This document shows, piece after piece, positions 1 to 8,346 of a stretch of 64,000 bases of DNA. The notes beneath the pieces were generated by a model that saw only the letters and a list, made by a program, of their open reading frames with translations, had not been told where the DNA came from and did not search any database. Position 1 is the stretch's first letter. Every line of letters begins with the position of its first letter. Where the stretch lies: contig NZ_RJVK01000005.1 of the NCBI RefSeq assembly GCF_003752135.1, forward strand, positions 1 to 64,000, in the 5' to 3' direction. The position numbers and the translations under genes are program-made. The stretch is from Caminibacter pacificus (GTDB lineage Bacteria > Campylobacterota > Campylobacteria > Campylobacterales > Nautiliaceae).

Positions 1-58
1 GCAACTTATATCTAAGTTATCAATCATCTCAAACGCTCTCCCGCGTTTTGGGACTGAA

Positions 59-87
59 AGTATATAATATTCCTACCCTCTTGTCAA
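59..87 (-). promoter_or_regulatory. Strong sigma-70 promoter reading out of the left edge
   Basis: On the minus strand TTGACA (87-82) and TATACT (64-59) are separated by exactly 17 bases. This is by far the closest match to a full consensus promoter in the window, where most genes show only a -10 element. Transcription would start near position 52 and run leftwards into a non-coding, structured-looking leader. A match of this quality without an adjacent open reading frame suggests an rRNA or tRNA operon just outside the window; that is inference, since the transcribed gene is not visible. Confidence 0.6.
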
Positions 88-182
88 GAGTTTTTTCCTC
101 TTTTTTAGGAAATTTTATGAAATTTTTTTAAAAATTAATATTAAACGCCGAAATCTGGGAGTTTTTCTTTGAAGAAAATTTT

Positions 183-791
183 TTATTTTTCTATGCCTTT
201 TTTTATAGGAACAAATTCACAGGCTTCAAATTCTTCTTTTTTCCCATTTTTATAAAAGCGAGTAATTATTTGAACGCCACCTTTTTCTACAGGGGCAAGT
301 ATAAATCCGTTATCTTTTAATTGTGAAAACAAATCTTTTTCAATATTATCTATATAAGCTGATAATAAAATCCTATCATAAGGAGCATATTCTCTCCAAC
401 CTCTTCTTCCGTCATCACATTTTACATTAATATTATATAAACCTAACCTCTTAAATCTCTCTTTTGCAATTTCTACAAGTTTACAGATTCTATCTATTGT
501 AAAAACTCTTCTAACTATTTTACTTAAAATAGCCGCTTGATATCCGCTACCGCATCCTATTTCCAAAACATTATCAACACCTTCAAGTTCTAAATACTTT
601 GTCATTTTAGCAACTGTTAGAGGTGAACTTATCGTAGAATCATCGGCTAATGGAAGTGCTGATATTTCATATGCTTTTCTTTCAAATCCGGGTGGAACGA
701 AGAATTTTCTATCGATTTCCAAAAAGGCTTTATATTCTTTAGGTCCCAAATCGACATAATCGGCTAATTTTTCCACTAATAATTGATTCAT
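183..791 (-). CDS. pcm: Protein-L-isoaspartate O-methyltransferase
   Basis: This enzyme repairs proteins by methylating L-isoaspartyl residues with S-adenosylmethionine. The 202-residue length is normal for PCMT. The N-terminal half carries the family segment ending ISSPLTVAKMTKYLEL, followed by SAM motif I VLEIGCGSGYQAA near residue 77 and an acidic motif (FTIDR) about 20 residues on. Its start overlaps the stop of the nitrilase-fold gene by 4 bases, so it is the last gene of a purB-nitrilase-pcm operon. The assignment is secure at family level; substrate is taken from the family. Confidence 0.9.
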   Translation of the reverse strand: MNQLLVEKLADYVDLGPKEYKAFLEIDRKFFVPPGFERKAYEISALPLADDSTISSPLTVAKMTKYLELEGVDNVLEIGCGSGYQAAILSKIVRRVFTIDRICKLVEIAKERFKRLGLYNINVKCDDGRRGWREYAPYDRILLSAYIDNIEKDLFSQLKDNGFILAPVEKGGVQIITRFYKNGKKEEFEACEFVPIKKGIEK

Positions 792-1462
792 TGTATTCCT
801 ATATTCAGCTTTTTTCTTATTTTTTTGTTTTTATTAAAATCGACCTCAACCAAAACACTCTCAACACTCACCTCAACTCCATCACCCCAAGCGTCAAAAG
901 AACATCCCCATGAAAATTCATTGGCACTATTTACAGCTATTACTTGAGACTGCGTAGATAGAGCCAATGCATTATTCAGTGTTTTAAAATGAGGCATTCT
1001 CTCTTTTCCCCACCTCGCCGGTACCAAAATCATATCAACACCTCTGAACTTTTCCCAATATTCTATAAATCTTAATTCAAAACAAATAAGACTTGCTATT
1101 TTTAACCCTCTCCATTCAAAAATTTCCGGCTTTTCTCCTATTTCAAAATATTCTTTTTCATTTCCGAAAAGATTATATTTCGCTCTTTTATATTTAAGCC
1201 CGTTATCGAATAAACAAAAATAGTTTTTATTATTATTTATTAATGTAAGCGCAAAAGCTTTTTTTAGTGAAGAAAGCTCTTGTATCGCTGTTTTTGCAAA
1301 ACGATTAACATTATCCCAATTTTCATAATCAAATCCGGTTAAACAAACTTCCGGAAAAAGTAAAAAATCAGCGGGTGAATTTTTAATTATATTTATCACC
1401 CGCTTTAGATTGTATTCGTAATCTTTTGAAGTTTTAAAGTTTACAAGTTCTATTTTTTTCAT
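788..1462 (-). CDS. Carbon-nitrogen hydrolase (nitrilase superfamily)
   Basis: A 224-residue nitrilase-fold amidohydrolase. The Glu-Lys-Cys catalytic triad is visible: Glu in FPEVCLTGFDYE (about residue 38), Lys in the YKRAKYNLFGNE segment (about 95) and Cys in ASLICFELRF (about 127). The protein is shorter than the usual 260-280 residues, and the central and C-terminal strands are compact. The substrate cannot be told from sequence; omega-amidase-like or other small-amide hydrolases are possible. Start and stop overlap pcm and purB by a few bases, giving translational coupling within the operon. Confidence 0.8.
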   Translation of the reverse strand: MKKIELVNFKTSKDYEYNLKRVINIIKNSPADFLLFPEVCLTGFDYENWDNVNRFAKTAIQELSSLKKAFALTLINNNKNYFCLFDNGLKYKRAKYNLFGNEKEYFEIGEKPEIFEWRGLKIASLICFELRFIEYWEKFRGVDMILVPARWGKERMPHFKTLNNALALSTQSQVIAVNSANEFSWGCSFDAWGDGVEVSVESVLVEVDFNKNKKIRKKLNIGIQ

Positions 1463-2793
1463 TATTCCCCATAAACTCTTTTATAAATTTTATCTACGTT
1501 TCTCGTATAATATTCATAATCGAATAAATTTCTAATTTCCTCTTCGCTCATTACTTTGTTTAAATCTTCATCTTTTAGTAAATTTTCAAGGAATAAGCTC
1601 TCACCTTTTTCGTTAATCGGCGCTTTTCCTTTTTGTAATTCTTCCCAAACTTTCATTGCGTTTCTTTGAACGATTTTATATGCGTCTTCCCTACTGATTC
1701 CTCTTTTCGGAAGCTCAAGAAGCACTCTTTGAGAAAACACAAGTCCGCCTGTTAAATTTAAGTTTTTCATCATATTTTCTGGATAAACCACAAGATTTGA
1801 AATAATATTGTTCAATCTATGAAGCATAAAATCAGTTGTAATAAACGCATCCGGAAGCCAAAATCTCTCTACAGAGCTATGAGAAATATCTCTTTCATGC
1901 CAAAGAGCCACATTTTCCATTGCAGGATTTACATATGCTCTTATAACTCTTGCAAGTCCGGTGATATTTTCGCTAAGAACTGGGTTTCTTTTATGTGGCA
2001 TAGCTGACGAACCTTTTTGACCTTTTGAGAAATACTCTTCCGCTTCATAAACTTCGGTTCTTTGAAAATGTCTTATGTTTACTGCGATTTTTTCAACCGT
2101 TGAAGCAAGCAATCCAAGTGCCGAAGCAAGTCTTGCGTATCTGTCTCTTTGGATAACTTGATTTGAAATAGGTGCGGGTTTAAGTCCTAAAAATTCGCAA
2201 GTTAATTCTTCAAGTTCAATCGGAGCGTGAGCGAAGTTACCCATAGCGCCGCTAACTTTTCCGACACTTATTACCTCGAGAGTTTCTTCAAGGTTTTTAA
2301 GATGTCTTTTCATTTCGTCATACCAGATTGACAAAACAAGCCCGAAAGTGATAGGCTCTCCGTGAATTCCGTGACTTCTTCCAACCATTAAAGTATATTT
2401 ATGCTCCATAGCTCTTTTTTTAATCGATTCCATTACTATTTTAACGTCATCAATAATTATTTTTAAAGAGTCTCTCATTTGAAGAGCTACTGCCGTATCG
2501 ATAGTATCGCTTGAAGTCATTCCGTAATGAACCCATCTGCTCTCTTCACCAAGACTCTCGGCTACACTTGTTAAAAATGCAATAACGTCGTGTTTTGTTT
2601 CTCTTTCTATTTCATCAATTCTTTTTATATCGAATTTAGCGTTTTTAATAATTTTTTCAGCATCTTCATCAGGAATAAGTCCTAATTTATTCCAAGCTTT
2701 CACAGCAGCTTTTTCCACTTCAAGCCATGCATTGAATTTAGCTTCTTGAGTCCAAAGGTTTTTCATCTCTTCACGTGCGTATCTTTCAACCAT
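1462..2793 (-). CDS. purB: Adenylosuccinate lyase
   Basis: PurB catalyses two fumarate-releasing steps of purine synthesis (SAICAR to AICAR, adenylosuccinate to AMP). The 443-residue protein starts MVERYAREEMKNLWTQEAKF, as typical PurB does, and has the fumarase/aspartase signature GSSAMPHKRNP near residue 262. The HYGMTSSDTIDT and GRSHGIHGEP active-site segments are intact. It is the first gene of a leftward operon with the nitrilase-fold gene and pcm; the stop overlaps the next start as TAATG. The divergent neighbour is tatB, 91 bases away. Confidence 0.97.
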   Translation of the reverse strand: MVERYAREEMKNLWTQEAKFNAWLEVEKAAVKAWNKLGLIPDEDAEKIIKNAKFDIKRIDEIERETKHDVIAFLTSVAESLGEESRWVHYGMTSSDTIDTAVALQMRDSLKIIIDDVKIVMESIKKRAMEHKYTLMVGRSHGIHGEPITFGLVLSIWYDEMKRHLKNLEETLEVISVGKVSGAMGNFAHAPIELEELTCEFLGLKPAPISNQVIQRDRYARLASALGLLASTVEKIAVNIRHFQRTEVYEAEEYFSKGQKGSSAMPHKRNPVLSENITGLARVIRAYVNPAMENVALWHERDISHSSVERFWLPDAFITTDFMLHRLNNIISNLVVYPENMMKNLNLTGGLVFSQRVLLELPKRGISREDAYKIVQRNAMKVWEELQKGKAPINEKGESLFLENLLKDEDLNKVMSEEEIRNLFDYEYYTRNVDKIYKRVYGE

Positions 2794-2858
2794 TATATAC
2801 CCTTTTTATTGAAATTGTATCAAATCTTTACTTAAAGATGTTTTTAACTCTTTTGTGA

Positions 2859-2864
2859 TATAAT
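2859..2864 (+). promoter_or_regulatory. -10 element for tatB
   Basis: TATAAT preceded by TG-rich sequence (GTGATATAAT) lies 20 bases before the tatB start. No good -35 hexamer is seen at 17 bases, which is common for promoters in this group. Confidence 0.5.
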
Positions 2865-2884
2865 TGTCATAAAAAAGGCCGAGC

Positions 2885-3211
2885 ATGCTTGATATAGGCT
2901 CAACTGAGTTTTTGTTTATTATTATTATCGCAATTATTGTTCTTGGTCCGGATAAGCTACCCGAAGCTCTAAAAACTACAGGTAAATTTATCGGAAAAGT
3001 AAAAAGAATGTGGAGAGACGCAACTGCGGATATCAGAAGAGAAATCGAACTTGAAGAGATGAAAGAAGAGATGAAAAAATATAAAGAAGAGCTCACAAAA
3101 CTCCAACAAAAAATAGAACAAGACACAAGAGACATTAATAAAAACCTCACAAGTTTAGACGAACTCACCGCAATGGGAAACAGCAGAAATTTTAAAGATA
3201 TGGTTAAATAA
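2885..3211 (+). CDS. tatB: Sec-independent protein translocase TatB
   Basis: TatB is a membrane subunit of the twin-arginine translocase that exports folded proteins. The 108-residue product has one N-terminal transmembrane helix (about residues 8-21), then the hallmark GPDKLPEALKTTGKF, then a long charged amphipathic/coiled-coil region rich in Glu and Lys. The length and the long charged tail favour TatB over the shorter TatA. A ribosome-binding site (AAAAAAGG) precedes the ATG. tatC is not adjacent; the next gene is a pseudouridine synthase 9 bases on. Confidence 0.85.
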   Translation: MLDIGSTEFLFIIIIAIIVLGPDKLPEALKTTGKFIGKVKRMWRDATADIRREIELEEMKEEMKKYKEELTKLQQKIEQDTRDINKNLTSLDELTAMGNSRNFKDMVK

Positions 3212-3220
3212 GGGTTTTTC

Positions 3221-4111
3221 TTGGGATTTGTTGAAAAAGAGTTTGAGATAAAAGATGAAAAAGTTCTTGATTTTTTAGTAAAAAAAGTCGGATTTAACCT
3301 AAGAGAAGCAAAAAGAGCTATTGATAGAGGAAGAGTTAGTGTTAATGGTAAAAGAGTTACTCAAAAATCACAAAAAGCGACCGGCAAACTTAAATGCATT
3401 ATGTTCGAACCCAACGGCTACGGACTAAAACCTATTTTTGAAACTACTCATTTCGCTATTTTCGATAAACCCTCAGGTGTAGCAATACATCCCAAAAAAC
3501 TTGCGAATACTAAAAGTTTACTTGACGATGTAAGGGCTTTATGGGGAAATGACGCAAATCTCGTCCATAGACTCGATAAAGAGACAAGCGGTCTTGTGAT
3601 GGCCAGCAAAAATAAATTTGCCGAAAGTATTTTAAAAAGAGCATTTCAAGATAAGGATATCAAAAAAAGTTATTTGGCACTTGTAAAAGGTCGTTTGGAT
3701 AAAGAGATGACGATAAAAAAACCGATTGCCGTTAATAAAGACGAAAACATAAAAGTAAAAGTAATTATTCACCCGGAAGGAAAAGAGTCGGTTACTATTG
3801 TAAAACCTATAAAAATTTTTGATAACTATACACTTGTAGAATGTGACCTGCTCACAGGAAGACAACACCAAATAAGAGTCCATTTATTCAGTATAGGTCA
3901 TCCGATTGTAGGAGACCCTCTTTATGGAGTGGATAACGATTTTGCCGACAGATACTTAAACAAACTCGTAACCGAAAAAGAAAGAATTGCAAAAACGGGA
4001 GCAAATAGGCTAATGCTACACTCTTATAAGCTCGAGTTTGAATTTATGAATAATAAATATATCATCAAAAGCGACAGCTTTTTTGAGGTATTAAAAAATT
4101 TTATTAACTGA
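3221..4111 (+). CDS. RluA/RluD-family RNA pseudouridine synthase
   Basis: This enzyme isomerises uridine to pseudouridine in rRNA or tRNA. The 296-residue protein has an N-terminal S4 RNA-binding domain (residues about 10-70, NLREAKRAIDRGRVSVNGKR) and the RluA catalytic domain with the catalytic Asp in VHRLDKETSGLVM (about 112). Further family segments are LVECDLLTGRQHQIRVHL and HPIVGDPLYG. Translation most likely starts at TTG 3221. Which uridine is modified (RluD-like 23S or another site) cannot be told. It is probably co-transcribed with tatB. Confidence 0.88.
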   Translation: MGFVEKEFEIKDEKVLDFLVKKVGFNLREAKRAIDRGRVSVNGKRVTQKSQKATGKLKCIMFEPNGYGLKPIFETTHFAIFDKPSGVAIHPKKLANTKSLLDDVRALWGNDANLVHRLDKETSGLVMASKNKFAESILKRAFQDKDIKKSYLALVKGRLDKEMTIKKPIAVNKDENIKVKVIIHPEGKESVTIVKPIKIFDNYTLVECDLLTGRQHQIRVHLFSIGHPIVGDPLYGVDNDFADRYLNKLVTEKERIAKTGANRLMLHSYKLEFEFMNNKYIIKSDSFFEVLKNFIN

Positions 4112-4154
4112 AAATTTAAGCGAAATTTAAGATTATTTTAATATAATTTCAACT

Positions 4155-4240
4155 GATTTCCCCTCCTTAAAAGTTTTTACCTCCTTAGTTCGGGCTTTTA
4201 AAGCCCTTGCTAATTTAACTCATCAAAGTGACTGACCCCT
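4155..4240. repeat. Hairpin-bearing intergenic repeat, possible REP/RAYT-type relic
   Basis: The 220-base gap between the pseudouridine synthase and tRNA-Asn has no gene. It holds GGGCTTTTAAAGCCC (4192-4206), a strong stem with a tiny loop, and CAAAGTGACTGACCCCT ending at 4240. The latter resembles, from memory, termini next to REP-associated tyrosine transposases in Proteobacteria. On the minus strand the block also has two purine-rich AAGGAGG-like stretches. No transposase remnant is visible. The rest of the gap is plain A/T. Confidence 0.4.
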
Positions 4241-4331
4241 GTTATTCAATAATAGTTTTATTTATTTCTTATTTCTAATTTTATTTTTTTATTTTTGATT
4301 TGGTAATTTATGAGGATTTTTTGAGTTTTAG

Positions 4332-4407
4332 TGGCTCCGGCGGCAGGACTCGAACCTGCGACCCGACGGTTAACAGCCGTCTGCTCTACCGACTGAGCTA
4401 CGCCGGA
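4332..4407 (-). tRNA. tRNA-Asn (GTT)
   Basis: Read on the minus strand this is a complete 76-base tRNA. The acceptor stem is TCCGGCG paired with CGCCGGA, followed by discriminator G and an encoded CCA. The D arm is GCTCAGTCGGTAGAGC. The anticodon stem is GACGG/CCGTC around loop CTGTTAA, giving anticodon GTT (asparagine). The T arm carries GGTTCGAGTCC. All stems pair, so the gene should be functional. Confidence 0.98.
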
Positions 4408-4443
4408 TTGTGGATTGAAATTATAACAAATTTATGAAATTTT

Positions 4444-4851
4444 TCAACCGTTTTTTTCCAATTTTTTAAGATACCAATATATCGCTGGAAATCCGGCCAA
4501 TATTTCGATAAAAATCGTAAGTATTCTACTAAAAATCGACCCTTTAAATATAACTGCTATCAATCCTATTATAGGAGTAACGATTATAAGAGCTCTCCAT
4601 AAAATACTCCAATAAATTTTAAGATATTGCTTAATTCCTTGTACTTTAAATCCATGCAGATTAAAAAAATACCCTATCGCCCAAATACTGAAAAAAATAG
4701 TAATTATAAAAATCGAAATAAATATCTCTTTCATATAAAACCAAAAATTCGTATAAGTCATAATATCACTAAAAACGATAAATCCGGCAAAAATAACCAA
4801 AAACATAAAAATTGCAATATCAAGCCATAATAAAAACGCTTTTTTCATCAT
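4444..4851 (-). CDS. Small integral membrane protein, unknown
   Basis: I do not recognise the family. The 135-residue product is strongly hydrophobic, with four likely transmembrane helices: about residues 8-28, 42-65, 83-104 and 106-125. Charges are few and mostly Lys between the helices, and the C-terminus ends KKLEKNG. The ATG is preceded by GGAATTAAA, a plausible weak ribosome-binding site. It stands alone between tRNA-Asn and a divergent AraC-type regulator 78 bases away, which may control it; that is only a positional guess. Confidence 0.6.
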   Translation of the reverse strand: MMKKAFLLWLDIAIFMFLVIFAGFIVFSDIMTYTNFWFYMKEIFISIFIITIFFSIWAIGYFFNLHGFKVQGIKQYLKIYWSILWRALIIVTPIIGLIAVIFKGSIFSRILTIFIEILAGFPAIYWYLKKLEKNG

Positions 4852-4929
4852 TTTAATTCCTTTCGCAATATTTTACTATCTAAAAATTAATTTTTTATTT
4901 ACAATAAGAAAATTGATGAAGGAAAAAAG

Positions 4930-5643
4930 ATGCTAAAAATCCAAAACGACATCTTTTTAATAACGAGCAAGTATCAAAACACCCAATTTAAACCCCATTT
5001 TCACGATACTTATTCATTCGCTTTAATAACTGACGGAGAATGCGTTGTTAATTTTAAAAACAAGACAATACATTATAAAAAAAACGATTTTAGAATAATA
5101 AATCCGTATGAAATTCATTATGTAAAAGGCGGTATTTGGGGCTATAAAAGCGTTGTCTTTGAAAAAAGCTTTGTTAATAGCATCACAAAAGAGATAATAA
5201 ATAAAGAAAATATAATTTTTAAAAACAAAATAAATTCTACAAAATTAAACTCTCTTTTTTTAAAAATGTACGAAAAACAAGAGGAAAATATCTATTTCTT
5301 TTTTGAAGAGTTACTTAGTTTTTCAAAGGAGATAAAATTACCTAAAATCACTCTTAAAAAATCTATCGAATATATAGATGAAAACTTTACTCAAAAAATA
5401 AAATTGGAAAATTTAGCCTATTTGGAGCATATCAGTAAATATCACTTCTTGAGACTTTTTAAAAATCAAACGGGACTCACTCCTCATCAATATATTATTA
5501 TCAAAAGACTTAATTTTGCTCTTGAACTTATGAAAAAAGAGAAAAACTTAGCCTATGTAGCCGTTAGAGCCGGATTTAGTGATCAAAGTCATTTTATAAA
5601 AGAATTTAAAAAAGTTTTCGGCTTTACTCCAAAAGAAAAATAA
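4930..5643 (+). CDS. AraC-family transcriptional regulator
   Basis: A 237-residue regulator with an N-terminal cupin-like effector domain (HFHDTYSFALITDGE near residue 22; IINPYEIHYVKGG near 57) and a C-terminal double helix-turn-helix. The second HTH carries the AraC signature: RAGFSDQSHFIKEFKKVFGFTPK. The layout resembles the AraC_binding plus HTH_18 proteins that sense small molecules or control transporters. It has a clear ribosome-binding site (GAAGGAAAAAAG). Candidate targets are its own gene, the divergent membrane protein or the metal operon 36 bases downstream; none is proven. Confidence 0.88.
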   Translation: MLKIQNDIFLITSKYQNTQFKPHFHDTYSFALITDGECVVNFKNKTIHYKKNDFRIINPYEIHYVKGGIWGYKSVVFEKSFVNSITKEIINKENIIFKNKINSTKLNSLFLKMYEKQEENIYFFFEELLSFSKEIKLPKITLKKSIEYIDENFTQKIKLENLAYLEHISKYHFLRLFKNQTGLTPHQYIIIKRLNFALELMKKEKNLAYVAVRAGFSDQSHFIKEFKKVFGFTPKEK

Positions 5644-5644
5644 T

Positions 5645-5673
5645 TTTGCAACTGAGTTGCATTTTGATATAAT
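5645..5673 (+). promoter_or_regulatory. Zur-operon promoter with overlapping palindromic operator
   Basis: The -10 is TATAAT (5668-5673) and the -35 is TTTGCA (5645-5650), 17 bases apart. A perfect inverted repeat TGCAAC-TGA-GTTGCA (5647-5661) lies over the -35 and spacer, where a bound repressor would block RNA polymerase. The expected transcription start falls at or next to A5680, the first base of the regulator's ATG. I read it as an autoregulatory Fur/Zur-type box; the repeat does not match the classical Fur box. Confidence 0.6.
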
Positions 5674-5679
5674 TTTATT

Positions 5680-6078
5680 ATGAGTTGTGACAAAATAGAA
5701 AATCTCAAAAAAACGGAACTTCAAATAGCATTGTTGTTAAATGAAAAAGGAATAATGAGTGCAAAAGAGTTGCAAATAAAACTAAATGTAGATAAAGCGA
5801 CTATTTATAGAAATTTAAAACATCTCTTAAAAAAACATACGATTAGAGAAATCAAAAATAGCGAAGGCATAGGGTTTTATGAACTAAACTGCAAAATTCA
5901 CAACCCCATACACCCGCATTTCGAATGCAAAATTTGTAAAAAAATATATTGCTTAAAACCTTTCAATGCGGAAGATATTTTGAGTTTATCGAATTACAGC
6001 GAATACGATATAGAAGAAATCGAGGTTAAATTTAAAGGAATTTGTGATGAATGCAAAAAAATTAAAAGTAAAAAGTGA
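5680..6078 (+). CDS. Fur-family metalloregulator, probably zinc-responsive (Zur-like)
   Basis: The 132-residue protein has the Fur winged helix (ELQIKLNVDKATIYRNLKHLLKK) and a C-terminal metal domain. Ligand-type residues include HPHFECKICKKIYC and the C-terminal pair CDEC, which together give two CxxC-type structural zinc motifs. Three metal-uptake ABC genes follow in the same operon, with the next start inside its 3' end, so zinc-dependent repression of uptake is the natural role. Fur proper or a peroxide sensor is less likely from context. No ribosome-binding site precedes the ATG, and the promoter places the RNA start at the ATG. Confidence 0.82.
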   Translation: MSCDKIENLKKTELQIALLLNEKGIMSAKELQIKLNVDKATIYRNLKHLLKKHTIREIKNSEGIGFYELNCKIHNPIHPHFECKICKKIYCLKPFNAEDILSLSNYSEYDIEEIEVKFKGICDECKKIKSKK

Positions 6079-6850
6079 AAAATTAAAAATTTTATTAATA
6101 ATGTTGTTTGTGACACCGCTTTTTGCCTTGAATATAAGTGTGACGATACTGCCGCAAAAAGGAGTTGTTAAAGCAATAGGAGGAGATAAGGTAAACGTTA
6201 ACGTTATGGTACCTCCTGGAAATTCTCCGGCTACTTACGCACCTGATTTCAAACAATTAAAGGCTCTTAAAAATTCTCAAATCTATTTCACGATAGGAGT
6301 GCCTTTTGATAAAAAATATATTGAAAAAATTAAAGAAATAAACCCTCAAATCAAAATTATAGATTTCGGAAAACTTATAAAAAGAGATTCGAATCCTCAT
6401 ATTTGGCTAAGTCCGGCTCTTTTAATGCTCCAAGCAAAAACGGTCCTTGATACGCTTATTCAAAACGACCCGAAAAACAAAGCTTTTTACCTAAAAAACT
6501 ACCAAACATTCGTATCAAAACTTTCAAATCTTGAAAAAAAAGGCTTTTTAACAATAAAACAAAAAGCATTTTTGACTTTTCATCCGTCATTTCACTATTT
6601 CGCAAAAGATTTTTTAATAAAAGAAATAGCTTTACAAAAAGAAGGAAAATCACCAAGCTTTGCATATTTGGCTAAGATTATCAAACTCGCAAAAAAAGAA
6701 AACATAAAAACGGTAATAATATCTCCGGAATTTCCGACTAAATACGCAAAAATAGTGGCAGGTAAAATCGGTGCCGATGTGGTAACTATTTCTCCTCTAA
6801 ACGAAAACCCTCTAAAAACTATAAACTCTTTAATCGAGGCTCTTAAATGA
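6047..6850 (+). CDS. znuA: Metal (zinc) ABC transporter substrate-binding protein, ZnuA-like
   Basis: This is a periplasmic cluster A-I metal-binding protein that hands zinc (or manganese) to the permease. It has an N-terminal signal peptide (LLIMLFVTPLFALN, cleavage near residue 30). The metal ligands sit in typical places: His in NPHIWLSP, His in FHPSFHYF and an acidic residue in SPEFPTKYA. The His-rich loop of many ZnuA proteins is missing. The preferred start is ATG 6047 behind AAAGGA; it overlaps the regulator gene by 32 bases. Metal identity is inferred from the Fur-family partner. Confidence 0.85.
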   Translation: MNAKKLKVKSEKLKILLIMLFVTPLFALNISVTILPQKGVVKAIGGDKVNVNVMVPPGNSPATYAPDFKQLKALKNSQIYFTIGVPFDKKYIEKIKEINPQIKIIDFGKLIKRDSNPHIWLSPALLMLQAKTVLDTLIQNDPKNKAFYLKNYQTFVSKLSNLEKKGFLTIKQKAFLTFHPSFHYFAKDFLIKEIALQKEGKSPSFAYLAKIIKLAKKENIKTVIISPEFPTKYAKIVAGKIGADVVTISPLNENPLKTINSLIEALK

Positions 6851-7569
6851 GAGCCGTAGAAGTCAAAAATCTCTATTTCAAATATGAAAAAGAGTGGGTT
6901 TTGGAAGATATTAACTTTTCTCTTGAAGATAAAGAATTTATGGCGATAATAGGACCGAACGGAGGCGGAAAAACTACTCTTTTAAAAATTCTTTTGGGAT
7001 TTTTAAAACCGAGCACGGGGGAAGTAAAAATTTATGGAAAACCTCCTAAAGACAACAGCCAAATAATAGGCTACGTACCTCAGCATACCAATTTTTCTCT
7101 TGATATTCCTATTACGGTTTTTGACATAGTACTTCAAGGAAGACTTAAAAAAGGCAAATTTTTCTACTCAAAAGAAGATAAAGAAAAAGCAAACGAAATA
7201 CTAAACAAACTAAAAATTTATCAATTTAAAGATAGAAAAATAAAAGACCTCTCAGGAGGCCAAAGACAAAAAGTTTTAATTGCAAGAGCGCTTGTAAGCG
7301 AACCCAAAATAGTAATGATGGACGAGCCGACAAGCGCAATAGACCCTACAGGTCAAAAAGAGATACTCGATTTAATCGAATCGCTTGAAATTACCCGTCT
7401 TGTAGTAAGTCACGATATAAAAATACTATTAAGAGACGTAGATAAAATAGCATATATTCACAAAAAAGCAGTAATTCACGAAGGACCGAAACTAAATATT
7501 CCAAAAGATAAACATTTTTGTGAAGTGGAACTTATAGAATTTTTAAAGGATGAGAGTTGTGGGATTTAA
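6847..7569 (+). CDS. znuC: Metal ABC transporter ATP-binding protein, ZnuC-like
   Basis: This is the ATPase subunit of the zinc-type importer. Walker A is GPNGGGKTTLLK (residues about 36-47), the ABC signature is LSGGQRQKVLIARAL, Walker B is IVMMDEPTSAIDP and the switch His is in LVVSHD. The 240-residue length fits. It overlaps znuA by 4 bases (ATGA) and the permease gene by 13 bases, so the operon is tightly coupled. Confidence 0.92.
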   Translation: MRAVEVKNLYFKYEKEWVLEDINFSLEDKEFMAIIGPNGGGKTTLLKILLGFLKPSTGEVKIYGKPPKDNSQIIGYVPQHTNFSLDIPITVFDIVLQGRLKKGKFFYSKEDKEKANEILNKLKIYQFKDRKIKDLSGGQRQKVLIARALVSEPKIVMMDEPTSAIDPTGQKEILDLIESLEITRLVVSHDIKILLRDVDKIAYIHKKAVIHEGPKLNIPKDKHFCEVELIEFLKDESCGI

Positions 7570-8336
7570 TTAACACATCAATTTATGCAAGCATACTTTT
7601 AAGTATAGCAATAGGCATAATAGGCTCTTTAATCGTAATAAATAAAGCAACCGCCATTACGGGAAGTATAGCTCACGGAAGTTTCGGAGGGATAGGAATC
7701 GGAATATTTTTAGGTACTTCGATTTTATTAACAACTACTATTTTTACCGTAATATTGGCTCTTATATTGGCTTTGATAACAATATTTTACAGACATAGAG
7801 CAGACAGCCTTATAGGTGTAATATGGGCCGTGGGTATGAGTATCGGTATTATATTTTTATCACTTGCACCTGGATACAATGCGGACGCATTGAGTTATCT
7901 ATTCGGAAATATTTTACTTGTGGAAAATAAAGATTTGCTGTTAATGGGAATAGTGGATTTGATTTTGATAGTTTCCATTCTCGTTTTATATAACAGATTT
8001 CTTGCAATGAGCTATGATATGGAGTTTTTGAAAATAAGAGGTATAAATTCGAATCTTTTGTTTACTTACTTTTTGGTTTTAACATCTCTTACGATTGTCA
8101 TAAGCGTTAGGGCTATAGGTATTATTTTGATTTTGGCGCTCTTTACGATTCCTCCACTTATTGCGGAAAAATTCACCAAAAGATTTTATCAAATGATTAT
8201 TTTAAGCTCGATTTTGGCTTTTATATTTATGAGTGCGGGAATCATAATAAGCTATTTCTACGACCTCTCTCCTACTCCTATTATCGTCATAATCGCAGCA
8301 ACGGGGCTATTTTTGTCGTTGTTTAAAAAAACTTAA
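7557..8336 (+). CDS. znuB: Metal ABC transporter permease, ZnuB-like
   Basis: An ABC-3 family permease of 259 residues with about eight transmembrane helices. Family segments are visible: GSIAHGSFGGIGIG near residue 40 and the conserved SVRAIGIILILALFTIPPLIA near 180. It starts at TTG 7557 with AAAGGA six bases upstream; the nearby ATG at 7550 runs out of frame to a stop. It is the last gene of the operon and is followed by a hairpin terminator. The substrate is zinc by context, with manganese or iron not excluded. Confidence 0.9.
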   Translation: MWDLINTSIYASILLSIAIGIIGSLIVINKATAITGSIAHGSFGGIGIGIFLGTSILLTTTIFTVILALILALITIFYRHRADSLIGVIWAVGMSIGIIFLSLAPGYNADALSYLFGNILLVENKDLLLMGIVDLILIVSILVLYNRFLAMSYDMEFLKIRGINSNLLFTYFLVLTSLTIVISVRAIGIILILALFTIPPLIAEKFTKRFYQMIILSSILAFIFMSAGIIISYFYDLSPTPIIVIIAATGLFLSLFKKT

Positions 8337-8346
8337 TTAATACTAT

